A stretch of DNA of 55,922 nt from positions 1 through 55,922 of the forward strand of contig VFJZ01000025.1 in assembly GCA_009885805.1 (NCBI GenBank). Reading direction: 5' to 3'. The DNA comes from Actinomycetota bacterium. GTDB lineage: Bacteria > Actinomycetota > Thermoleophilia > Gaiellales > F1-60-MAGs149. A program made the translations under genes and the position numbers. Each line of letters opens with the position of its first letter. The first letter of the stretch is position 1. The notes beneath the pieces were generated by a model that saw nothing but the letters and a program-made list of their open reading frames with translations, was not told the DNA's origin and did no database searches. Below are positions 33,437 to 41,484 of the stretch, piece by piece.

Positions 33437-34351
33437 TTGGACTGGTTCGTCGTCACCTCCGCCCTCGCCCTCGCCGCGATGTACGGGCTCCTCGGCATCG
33501 GCATCTCGCTGACGTGGTCGAGCATCGGCATGCTCAACCTCGCCCACGGCTTCACGTTCGCCGCCGCCGGCTACGGCGCCTGGTGGGCGTCGAAGAACCT
33601 GATGTCGGCGCCGACGTCGGGAACCGACGCGCTCATCGTCGCCCTCGCCGGCATTCTCACCGGTGTCGTCGGCGGGCTCGTGGTCGGACTCGTCGCCTTC
33701 TTACCACTCCACGACCGGCCGAACTTCCCGATTCGATCGCTGATCGCGACGCTCGCGATCTCGCTTGCGGGCACCCAGATCTTCCTCCTCACGTTCGGGC
33801 CCCTGAACAAGCCGCTGCCGAAGATCTTCGACCCGGTCGGTAAAGCCCTCGACATGCGCAAGTTCGAGATCGGGCCGATCGAGATGACCTGGGATCGCGC
33901 CGGCTCGATCGTCGCCGCGACGCTGTTGTGTGTCCTCGTGCTCGTCTGGGTGCGGATGTCCCGTCGCGGCATCCAGATGCGGGCGATGATGCAGAACCCG
34001 GAGGGCGCCGCCCTCGTCGGCGTCTCGGTGCGCTCGACCGGGATGATGGTGATGGGGATCTGCGGTGGCATGGCCGGCCTCGCGGCCGTCCTTCTGTCGT
34101 CGACCTTCTTCGTCAATCCGGCCGCCGGCGTCCAACCGCTCGCGAAGGGGCTCGTGATCGCGCTCCTCGGCGGCCTCGGATCGGTGCCCGGCGCCGTGAT
34201 CGCGGCGATCCTCGTGGGCTTCACCGAGGCGCTGACGGCGAAGTACTTCGGCACCACGACGACGCTCTTCGCCCAGTACGTCCTCGTGTTCCTGGTGCTC
34301 GCGGTCCGCCCCCGCGGCATCGGCGGTCTGCTCGACGAGGTGCGCGCATGA
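33437..34351 (+). CDS. ABC transporter permease (LivH-like)
   Basis: 304 aa from TTG 33437 with GGGAGGA about 5 bases upstream. About eight membrane helices. Family blocks are LLGIGISLTWSSIGMLNLAHG in the first helices and, near the C-terminus, GLVIALLGGLGSVPGAVIAAI, the EAA-like coupling loop of branched-chain permeases. Forms the transmembrane channel with the LivM-like protein. The final codons overlap the next gene's ATG (ATGA), so the two permeases are translationally coupled. Confidence 0.92.
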   Translation: MDWFVVTSALALAAMYGLLGIGISLTWSSIGMLNLAHGFTFAAAGYGAWWASKNLMSAPTSGTDALIVALAGILTGVVGGLVVGLVAFLPLHDRPNFPIRSLIATLAISLAGTQIFLLTFGPLNKPLPKIFDPVGKALDMRKFEIGPIEMTWDRAGSIVAATLLCVLVLVWVRMSRRGIQMRAMMQNPEGAALVGVSVRSTGMMVMGICGGMAGLAAVLLSSTFFVNPAAGVQPLAKGLVIALLGGLGSVPGAVIAAILVGFTEALTAKYFGTTTTLFAQYVLVFLVLAVRPRGIGGLLDEVRA

Positions 34352-35895
34352 GCTCCGCCGAGCAGGTCGCGCGCGAGCGCGAGCGGCAGGCGCTGGTCGG
34401 CCGCCGTCGCCTGCTGCCGCGAGTGCCGGCGCGCGCGGACCGCACACTGCACCGGCGCCGCTGGCCGCTGTCGAAGACGACCGTCTTGCACCTCGGCGGC
34501 CGCTACAACCCGAAGACCCTCGGGCGCGAGCGGCTGATCACGGAGAAGGCGCCGCTGTGGTGGTTCACGTTCCTCTCGCTCGCCCTTGTCGTGCCGCTCC
34601 TCGCCGGTACCGACAAGATGCTGACGATCGCCTCCACGTTCGCGATCTACGCCTCGATCAACCTGATGTGGATGCTGGTGATGGGGACGGCCGGCATCTT
34701 CTCGCTCGCCAGCCTCGCCATCACCGGCATCGGCGCCTACGCCACCTGCTGGCTGACGATCAACGCCGACCTGCCGTGGCCGCTGATGTTCCCGGTCGGC
34801 GCGGTCGTCGGTCTCTTCGTCGGCGTGATCATCGCGATCCCGGCGAGACGCATGGATGGCATGTACTACGCGCTCCTCACGCTCGGCATCGCCGAGGTGT
34901 GCCGCGCCTACGCCCTGCAGGCGAAGTGGATCGGCGCACAGTCCCAGGGTTCACTGTCGGGCGGCGGCGGGTTCATCCCCGAGGACATCCGCTTCACCCA
35001 GACCGGGCAGCGGATCGGGTACGCCGCGGCGTTCGTGCTCCTGCTCGCCGCGCTCGCCGTCTACCGCGCCGTGAACGGTCAGCGCCTCGGGCTGCTCCTG
35101 CGCGCGTCGCAGAAGGAGGACGAGGCCGTCTCGGAGTCGATGGGGATCGACTTCCAGCGTGCACGGCTCGCCGTGTTCCTGATCTCCTCGGCCGGGCTGG
35201 GCGTGATCGGCGCCTTCTACGCCGGCTACTTCCGCGCCGCGTCCCTCTCGCTGTTCGGCGTCGACCTGTTGCTGCTGCTCTTTGCGATGATCGTGATCGG
35301 TGGCCTCGGACGCGCCGAGGGCGCCGTGATCGGCACCTTGCTCGTGACTATCGTCGATCGCTACTTCGTCGACTTCGGCGCGAAGCGCTTCCTCTTCATC
35401 GGGCTCCTGATGCTCGCCTCCGTGCTCTTCACCCGCGGCGGTGCGTTCGGCCTGCGCGATCAGTGGCGCGAGCTACGCGCTCGCCGCCGCAGTCAGAGGC
35501 GGGCGGCGCGGACGTCGCGGCACGGCGCGGTCTCGCCCGAGGAGGCGCCGGAGATCGCGGACAAGGCGCAGATCTACCAGCGGCGCTTCGACCACAACCA
35601 GCGTGCGCATCTGAAGTCGCTGATCACGGACGACCTGATCGCCGAGCATCGGCGCAACCCGACCGGCCTGCACTCGGAGGAGCTCGAGCGCGTGATGCTG
35701 TACTTCCGCAAGGCAGAGCTGGCCGGCAAGTACTGCGTGTACGCGGTGAAGCCGTTCGCGAAGTACCGCATCGTCGCGCTCTCCGGCCTACCCGGCGTTC
35801 CACCGCGCGTGGTCGACGACCGCGTGTACCCGACGGTCGACGAGGCCTACCACGCCGTCTTCCTTCGTCGCGTCAACGATCTCCGCTCGTCCTAG
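34348..35895 (+). CDS. LivM-like ABC permease fused to a DMFase small-subunit domain
   Basis: 515 aa, well above the 300-350 aa usual for LivM. Residues about 1-65 are a basic cytoplasmic extension, and about 70-375 are the permease (AGIFSLASLAITGIGAYA, RRMDGMYYALLTLGIAE, VIGGLGRAEGAVIGTLL). After a basic linker, residues about 400-512 match, from memory of that family, the N,N-dimethylformamidase alpha subunit (about 132 aa). Landmarks in order are IAEHRRNPTG, ERVMLYFRKAELAGKY, YRIVALSGLPG and EAYHAVFLRRVNDLRSS. No ATG, GTG or TTG codon occurs between the last helix and the core of this domain, so it is not separately translated. The matching large subunit starts 11 bases downstream. I infer that the hydrolase is docked on the importer's cytoplasmic face. 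Confidence 0.88.
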   Translation: MSSAEQVARERERQALVGRRRLLPRVPARADRTLHRRRWPLSKTTVLHLGGRYNPKTLGRERLITEKAPLWWFTFLSLALVVPLLAGTDKMLTIASTFAIYASINLMWMLVMGTAGIFSLASLAITGIGAYATCWLTINADLPWPLMFPVGAVVGLFVGVIIAIPARRMDGMYYALLTLGIAEVCRAYALQAKWIGAQSQGSLSGGGGFIPEDIRFTQTGQRIGYAAAFVLLLAALAVYRAVNGQRLGLLLRASQKEDEAVSESMGIDFQRARLAVFLISSAGLGVIGAFYAGYFRAASLSLFGVDLLLLLFAMIVIGGLGRAEGAVIGTLLVTIVDRYFVDFGAKRFLFIGLLMLASVLFTRGGAFGLRDQWRELRARRRSQRRAARTSRHGAVSPEEAPEIADKAQIYQRRFDHNQRAHLKSLITDDLIAEHRRNPTGLHSEELERVMLYFRKAELAGKYCVYAVKPFAKYRIVALSGLPGVPPRVVDDRVYPTVDEAYHAVFLRRVNDLRSS

Positions 35896-35906
35896 GGGGC
35901 CCTGCC

Positions 35907-38213
35907 TTGGCACGCATCAAACTCACCGGCTACAGCGACCAGGTCTCCGTCTGCGAGGGCGAGACGGTCCGGTTCATGGTCAGCGCGGAGGGCGCGTCGA
36001 ACGTCGACGCCCAGATCGTCCGGATCATTCACGGCGACGAGCACCCCGACGGTCCCGGGTTCATCGAGGAGGTGATCCCCTCCGACGCGGCCGGCTCCTA
36101 CGCCGTCCGTCGCCAGTTCGTCGACTCGGGCTCGCGTGCAGACGTCGACGACCCGCAGGGCCTGCTCGACATCGCCGGGCCGATCACGATCCACGCGTTC
36201 GTCTACCCGACGACGCCGATGAAGGGCCGGCAGGCGATCCTCTCGCGCTGGGCGATCCACGAGACGGCCGGCTACGGCCTCGGCATCAACACCTCCGGGC
36301 ACCTGGAGTTCTGGGTCGGCGACGGCGATGAGACCGATGCGATTGCCGCCGAAGTGCCGCTCGTGCATCACACGTGGTACTTCGTCGCCGCCACCTACGA
36401 GCCGGGTTCCGGCGCGGCGACGATCTTCCAGCAGGCGGTGGTCAACCCGTACAACGGCCGGCTCGGCAAGGTCGCGCCGTTCGACCACCGCTCCCGGGTG
36501 CGCCAGCCGCTGCGGGTGAAGCCGAAGGGCGGCGACCGCCCGTTCCGTTTCGCGGGCGCGCTGATGCATGCCGACGTCCGCGGGCTGTTCAACGAGCTCC
36601 GGTTCAACGGCAAGATCGACCGCTGCGGCGTCCACGGCCGCGCCCTCGGCGAGGCCGAGCTCGAGGCGATGGCCGCGGGCGACGAGCCGCCGGCCGACGG
36701 TGTCATCGCCCGCTGGGACACCGCCGCCGGCTACGAGGAGAACGGCATCGGCGACGTGATCCGCGACGTCGGGCCGAACGGACTCCACGCCCACGGCACG
36801 CACCGGCCGGTGCGGGCGATGACCGGGTGGAACTGGGAGGGCCGGCACGACGACTGGCGCGTCGCACCGGAGCAGTACGGCGGGATCCACTTCCACGACG
36901 ACGCGGTCACCGACTGCGGCTGGGAGCCGACCGTCTCGTGGACCGTGCCCGCGGGTGCCCGATCCGGCTGCTACGCGCTGCGCGTCACGGCGCACGAGGG
37001 CGAGGACCACATCCCGTTCTTCGTCCGGCCGGCCGCGCCGAAGGGCAAGATCCTCTTCCTCGCGGCGACGAACTCGTACCTCGCCTACGCGAACGAGATG
37101 ATCGTGCACCACGCCCCGGTCGCCCAGGCGATCGTCGGGCACGTCCCGATCCTCTCCGCGATCGAAGCCGACTACTACCAGGACCCGGAGTTCGGCCGGT
37201 CGACGTACGACCACCACAGCGACGGCGAGGGCGTCTGCTTCTCGTCGTGGCTGCGACCGATCCTCAACCTGCGTCCGAAGTGGCGCTCGTCGGCGATCAC
37301 GACGACCTGGCAGTACCCGCGCGACCTCTCGATCGTCGGCTTCCTCGAGCACAACGACTACGAGTACGAGGTCGCGACCGACCACGATCTGCACCGCGAG
37401 GGCATCGACCTGCTCCGCGACTACAACGTCGTCGTCACCTGCTCCCACCCCGAGTACTGGTCGGAGCGCGCCCTCGACGCTCTCGAGGATTACGTCGCCG
37501 ACGGCGGCCGTCTCATGTACATGGGCGGTAACGGCTTCTACTGGGTCGTCTCGTCCACCGACGGCGAGCCGCACGTGATGGAGGTGCGCAAAGGCGAGGC
37601 CGGCACGCGTGCCTGGCAGGCCAACCCCGGTGAGCTCTACCATCAGACGTCGGCGGAGCGCGGGGGTATCTGGCGTCTCCGCGGCCGCCCGCCGCAGAAG
37701 CTGACGGGGGTCGGGTTCACGACCGAGGGATTCGACTTCTGCCGGCCGTACCGGCGGATGCCCGATTCCTTCCACAAGACGGCGGCGTGGATCCTCGACG
37801 GGATCGGTGACGACGAGATCATCGGCGACTTCGGGCTCGCGCTGGGCGGCGCCGCCGGTCTCGAGACCGAACGCTACGACCTCAACCTCGGCACGCCGCC
37901 GCACGCGCTCCTGCTCGCGACGGCCGACGGCTTCTCGGACAACTACCCGGGCGTCCAGGAGGACATCCTCTTCAACCACCACGGACTGATGGGCACGCAG
38001 AACCCGCTCGTCCGCGCCGACATGGTGTACTTCACGACCCGCAACCACGGTGCGGTGTGGTCGACCGGCTCGATCGCCTGGTCGAGTTCCCTGCCGTCGA
38101 ACGGCTGGGACAACAACGTCTCGCGCATCACGAAGAACGTCCTCGACGCCTTCGGCCGCGCCGGCTCGCTGCCCGGGTCGGAGTTCGTCGAGGAGGAGAA
38201 GTCGTGGCGTTAG
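35907..38213 (+). CDS. N,N-dimethylformamidase-type amidohydrolase, large subunit
   Basis: 768 aa, compared with about 762 for known DMFase beta subunits. Residues about 70-280 form a LamG/concanavalin-like domain (GPITIHAFVYPTTP, SRWAIHETAGYGLGI), and the C-terminal half is the catalytic domain. The mononuclear-iron residues reported for the Paracoccus enzyme (two Tyr, one Glu) have counterparts at a near-constant offset: Tyr394 (YLAYAN), Tyr434 (STYDHH) and Glu516 (SHPEYW). So do the nearby residues His514, Asn542 (GGNGFYW) and Lys562. It should hydrolyse a formamide or other N-substituted amide in complex with the alpha-like domain fused to the permease. Start TTG 35907, with a GGGGG site 9 bases upstream. 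The true substrate is unknown. Confidence 0.92.
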   Translation: MARIKLTGYSDQVSVCEGETVRFMVSAEGASNVDAQIVRIIHGDEHPDGPGFIEEVIPSDAAGSYAVRRQFVDSGSRADVDDPQGLLDIAGPITIHAFVYPTTPMKGRQAILSRWAIHETAGYGLGINTSGHLEFWVGDGDETDAIAAEVPLVHHTWYFVAATYEPGSGAATIFQQAVVNPYNGRLGKVAPFDHRSRVRQPLRVKPKGGDRPFRFAGALMHADVRGLFNELRFNGKIDRCGVHGRALGEAELEAMAAGDEPPADGVIARWDTAAGYEENGIGDVIRDVGPNGLHAHGTHRPVRAMTGWNWEGRHDDWRVAPEQYGGIHFHDDAVTDCGWEPTVSWTVPAGARSGCYALRVTAHEGEDHIPFFVRPAAPKGKILFLAATNSYLAYANEMIVHHAPVAQAIVGHVPILSAIEADYYQDPEFGRSTYDHHSDGEGVCFSSWLRPILNLRPKWRSSAITTTWQYPRDLSIVGFLEHNDYEYEVATDHDLHREGIDLLRDYNVVVTCSHPEYWSERALDALEDYVADGGRLMYMGGNGFYWVVSSTDGEPHVMEVRKGEAGTRAWQANPGELYHQTSAERGGIWRLRGRPPQKLTGVGFTTEGFDFCRPYRRMPDSFHKTAAWILDGIGDDEIIGDFGLALGGAAGLETERYDLNLGTPPHALLLATADGFSDNYPGVQEDILFNHHGLMGTQNPLVRADMVYFTTRNHGAVWSTGSIAWSSSLPSNGWDNNVSRITKNVLDAFGRAGSLPGSEFVEEEKSWR

Positions 38214-38557
38214 ATCGCGCGACGTTCGACCACGTCTGCCTGATCACCGACGTCGAGCAGCCGGGCGAGAGTTGGGTCGAGGCGACGCGCGTGTGGGTGA
38301 CGAGTCCCCGCGCGCACGCCTGCAACGTCGAGTACCTGCGCTTCTCGCCGGACAGCCCGGTCGCGGGGCCGATCCGGGAGCAGCCGCACATCGCCTACCG
38401 CGTGCTCGACCTCGCTGCGGCGATCGAGGGGCACGAGGTCATCCTGGGGCCGTTCGGCGTCGGCGACGGCTTTCTCGAGGTGGCGTTCCTGCTCGTCGAC
38501 GGCGTCGTCGTCGAGTTCATGCAGTACCGGGATCCCGACGAGAAGGGGTGGTTCTGA
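38204..38557 (+). CDS. VOC (glyoxalase/dioxygenase-fold) family protein
   Basis: 117 aa from GTG 38204, overlapping the amidohydrolase stop by 10 bases, with GAGGAGGAGAAG just upstream. A single VOC unit with beta-alpha-beta-beta-beta halves: DHVCLITDVEQPG at the start (His9-type metal position) and FLEVAFLLVDGVVVEFMQYRDP at the end, seen as separate blocks, with the terminal Glu (VEFMQ) as the usual metal ligand. It could isomerise, cleave or bind an intermediate released by the hydrolase. No specific subfamily is recognisable. Confidence 0.82.
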   Translation: MALDRATFDHVCLITDVEQPGESWVEATRVWVTSPRAHACNVEYLRFSPDSPVAGPIREQPHIAYRVLDLAAAIEGHEVILGPFGVGDGFLEVAFLLVDGVVVEFMQYRDPDEKGWF

Positions 38558-39348
38558 TGCAGGTCGGCGGGCACTCGAACACGTACCACACGCGCACCGG
38601 CGAGGAGGCGTGGGCCGGCATCGCAGCGGCGGGCTACATCACCGTCGAACTGTCGGCCGTGCTCGGCTGGTCGGAGCACGTCGATCTCGACGCGCCCGTC
38701 GCCGACCTCTATGCACGCCTCGCCCACTACGGGCTGACGCCGACGGTGCTGTCCGGCCACTCCGACCTGACGACCCCCGACGGGGTCGACCTCGCGATCA
38801 AGGCGATCCGCTGGTGTCATGACAACGAGATCGGCGTCATGAACTCGGCGATCGGCGGCCATTCGTCGCAGGAGGAGTCCGAGTCTGCCTTCCTCGCCGG
38901 CATCGGCCGCGTCGCCGCCGCGGCCGACGACGCCGGGGTCGACGTCGCTCTGGAGATCCACGGCGACATCATGGCGACCGGCGCGCGGACGCTGCCGCTG
39001 CTCGAGCGGATCGGCCATCCACGCATCCTCGTCGCCTACGACACCGCCAACTGCGAGTTCTACGGGGACACCGCCGCAGTCGACGACCTGGCGACGATGG
39101 TGCCCTACCTCGCCAACGTCCACCTGAAGGACAAGCGCGGCGGCGCAGGCGTCTGGGACTTCCCGGAACCCGGCGGCGGCCACGTCGACTTCACTGCCAT
39201 ACGCAAGATCCTCGTCGACGGCGGCTACGACGGGCCCGCCTCGGTGGAGATCGAGTTCGACGGTACGTGGCCCGATCTCGCCGGCATCGACGCGGTGATG
39301 AAGAGCGGTCGCGACCACCTCGTCGCCTGCGGCTACGACTGCGGCTGA
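38557..39348 (+). CDS. Sugar phosphate isomerase/epimerase-like TIM barrel
   Basis: 263 aa. The AP-endonuclease-2/xylose-isomerase-like fold is indicated by GYITVELSAVLGW, then VALEIHGDI (Glu), AYDTANCEFYGD (Asp, Asn), VHLKDKRGG (His) and the closing SVEIEFDGTW (Glu). These are metal-binding positions used in ketose epimerases and inosose dehydratases. ATG 38557 shares one base with the previous stop. The gene is next to a Gfo/Idh/MocA dehydrogenase, a combination typical of inositol, keto-sugar and aminosugar catabolism. This hints that the amide substrate contains a polyol or sugar part (inference). Confidence 0.88.
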   Translation: MQVGGHSNTYHTRTGEEAWAGIAAAGYITVELSAVLGWSEHVDLDAPVADLYARLAHYGLTPTVLSGHSDLTTPDGVDLAIKAIRWCHDNEIGVMNSAIGGHSSQEESESAFLAGIGRVAAAADDAGVDVALEIHGDIMATGARTLPLLERIGHPRILVAYDTANCEFYGDTAAVDDLATMVPYLANVHLKDKRGGAGVWDFPEPGGGHVDFTAIRKILVDGGYDGPASVEIEFDGTWPDLAGIDAVMKSGRDHLVACGYDCG

Positions 39349-39349
39349 C

Positions 39350-40372
39350 ATGATCGGCGTGGCGATCGTCGGCGCGGGCTTCATGGGGAAGACCCACGCC
39401 GCTGCCTGGCGCGCCCTCGGCGATCGCGTCCGCGTCGAGGTCGTCGCCTCGCGGACAGCCGCTCGTGCCGCCGAGGTGGCGGAGGCTGCGGGTTCGGGTG
39501 ACGTCATGACGGATCTCGCCGCGGCCGTTCGCGACCCCAGGGTCTCGCTGGTGGACATCTGTCTGCCGACGCCGCTTCACCGCCAGGTCGCCGAGGCGGC
39601 GTTCGCCGCCGAGAAGGACGTCCTCGTCGAGAAGCCGCTGGCGCTGACTCGCGAGGACGCCGAGGCGATCGTCGACGCGGCTGACCGGGCCGATCGCACC
39701 CTCCTGGTTGGGCTCGTGCTGCGTCACTGGCCCGAGTACCTGCGGCTGCACGAGCTTGCCGCGGAGGGGGCGATCGGCACGGTGCGCTCAGTCTCTGCGC
39801 TGCGCCTGTCGCCGCCGGCCGACTGGGCGGACTGGTTCATCGACCCGGCGCAGTCCGGCGGCGCCGCAGTCGACCTGATGGTGCACGACTTCGACCAGCT
39901 GAACGCGCTGCTCGGCGCGCCGAGGACCGTGCACGCGCAGTGCGTCCGGCGCGGCCCGCACGGGGCGCCGCAGCACGTCCTCGCCGTCACCTCCCACGAA
40001 CACGGCGTCGGTCTGGCCGAGGGCGGCCTGATGCTGCCGGGGTCGTACCCGTTCAGCTCGGGGATCCGTGTGCTCGGTGACGGTGGCGTGCTCGAGTATC
40101 CGTTCGCCGCAGGTCCTGCGGTCGGCGGTGGCAACATCGGCGGCGTCGACCAGGACGCGAACCGGTTGCGGCTGCACCCGGGGGAGGGCGATGCGCGCCT
40201 GATCGAAGTGGAGAGCGCCGATCCGTGGCACCGGCAGGCCGCGTACCTCGTGGACTGTCTCGAGGCCGGGCGCGCGCCCGAACGGGGGACGGGTGCCCAG
40301 GCGCTCGCCGCTCTGCGCGTCTCGTTGGGCGCGAACCGCTCGTTGGAAACCGGAAACGTCGAGGAGGTCTGA
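39350..40372 (+). CDS. Gfo/Idh/MocA-family NAD(P)-dependent oxidoreductase
   Basis: 340 aa. The N-terminal Rossmann domain starts VAIVGAGFMGKTHAAAW, followed by the family catalytic motif VLVEKPLALT (the EKP lysine). The C-terminal alpha/beta substrate domain has GGAAVDLMVHDFDQLNALLG, where the Asp/His pair is the usual active-site element. It oxidises or reduces a sugar, inositol or similar hydroxyl. It lies two bases after the isomerase gene and is followed by the deacetylase gene with a GAGGAGG site, so it belongs to the same operon. Confidence 0.92.
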   Translation: MIGVAIVGAGFMGKTHAAAWRALGDRVRVEVVASRTAARAAEVAEAAGSGDVMTDLAAAVRDPRVSLVDICLPTPLHRQVAEAAFAAEKDVLVEKPLALTREDAEAIVDAADRADRTLLVGLVLRHWPEYLRLHELAAEGAIGTVRSVSALRLSPPADWADWFIDPAQSGGAAVDLMVHDFDQLNALLGAPRTVHAQCVRRGPHGAPQHVLAVTSHEHGVGLAEGGLMLPGSYPFSSGIRVLGDGGVLEYPFAAGPAVGGGNIGGVDQDANRLRLHPGEGDARLIEVESADPWHRQAAYLVDCLEAGRAPERGTGAQALAALRVSLGANRSLETGNVEEV

Positions 40373-40374
40373 GC

Positions 40375-41484
40375 ATGGCTACGGGATTCGTCTGCGACGA
40401 GCGCTACTTCTGGTGGGACACCCGCTCGGCGGGCCTGTTCATGCCGTCGCACCCCGCGATCGGCGTCGAACCCGACGCGCACGCCGAGGGCCCGGCGACC
40501 AAGCGCCGCTTCCGGAACCTGCTCGAGTTGTCGGGGATGCTGAAGCAACTGACACCGGTCGAGCCGCGGGAGGCGACGGTCGCCGAGGTCGCGCGCTGCC
40601 ACTCGATGGAGCACATCGAGCGGATGAAGGCGCTGAGCGACGACAACGGTGGCGACGCCGGTGAGCTGACGCCGTTCGCGCCGGGCGGCTACGAGATCGC
40701 GCTGCTCGCTGCCGGCGGCGTGATCGCGGCGGTCGACGCGGTCGTCGCCGGCACGGTGCGGAACGCCTACGCCCTCGTGCGGCCGCCCGGCCACCACGCC
40801 GAGCGCGATCGCGGTCGCGGCTTCTGCATGTTCGCGAACTGCACGATCGCCGCCCGCCACGCGCAGGCGGCGCATGGCCTGAAGCGGGTGGCGGTCGTCG
40901 ACTGGGACGTCCATCACGGCAACGGCACGCAGTGGCTGACGTACGACGACCCGTCGGTCCTCGCGATCTCGCTCCACCAGTACGAGAACTTCCCGCCCGA
41001 CTCGGGGTACGTCACCGAAAATGGCGAGGGCGCGGGGAAGGGTGCGAACGTCAACGTCCCGCTACCCGCGGGCTCCGGCGTCGGCGCCTACACGGCGGCG
41101 TTCGAACGGGTCGTGATCCCGGCGCTGCGTCGCTTCCGGCCGGAACTCATCATCGTCGCGTCCGGGCTCGACGCCTCGGCCTACGACCCGCTCGCCCGGA
41201 TGATGATGCACTCGGACGGGTTCCGGGACATCTGTGCGCAGATCCTCGCCGTCGCGGACGAGGTCTGCGACGGGCGCGTCGTCGTCGCCCACGAGGGCGG
41301 GTACTCGCAGGTCTACGTCGCCTTCTGCGGTCTTGCCGTGGTCGAGACCATGGCGGGCGTGCGGACGATCGACGACCCGTACCTGGCGATGGCGGCGGGC
41401 CTCGGCGGCCAGGACCTTCAGCCACACCAGGACGCGATGATCGCCGAGGCGGAGGCGCTCGTCGCGAACGTCCCGGCTCCGTGA
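40375..41484 (+). CDS. HDAC-like / acetylpolyamine-type deacetylase
   Basis: 369 aa, class II histone-deacetylase fold. Catalytic His140-His141 are in VRPPGHHAE. Zinc ligands are Asp178 and His180 (VVDWDVHHGNGT) and Asp266 (ASGLDAS). The transition-state Tyr is in HEGGYSQVY. Bacterial members remove acetyl groups from polyamines or other N-acetyl compounds. The N-terminus (CDERYFWWDT) is typical of the bacterial class II group. ATG 40375 with GAGGAGG eight bases upstream. Together with the DMFase and M20 genes this makes three different amide-hydrolysing activities in one operon. Confidence 0.9.
   Translation: MATGFVCDERYFWWDTRSAGLFMPSHPAIGVEPDAHAEGPATKRRFRNLLELSGMLKQLTPVEPREATVAEVARCHSMEHIERMKALSDDNGGDAGELTPFAPGGYEIALLAAGGVIAAVDAVVAGTVRNAYALVRPPGHHAERDRGRGFCMFANCTIAARHAQAAHGLKRVAVVDWDVHHGNGTQWLTYDDPSVLAISLHQYENFPPDSGYVTENGEGAGKGANVNVPLPAGSGVGAYTAAFERVVIPALRRFRPELIIVASGLDASAYDPLARMMMHSDGFRDICAQILAVADEVCDGRVVVAHEGGYSQVYVAFCGLAVVETMAGVRTIDDPYLAMAAGLGGQDLQPHQDAMIAEAEALVANVPAP

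Noticed and set aside
35450-35570. Internal start for a separate DMFase small subunit
   Set aside because: There is a GAGGAG sequence at about 35540-35546, but no ATG, GTG or TTG in frame follows within reach. The nearest codon would be ATC. Fusion is the simpler reading.
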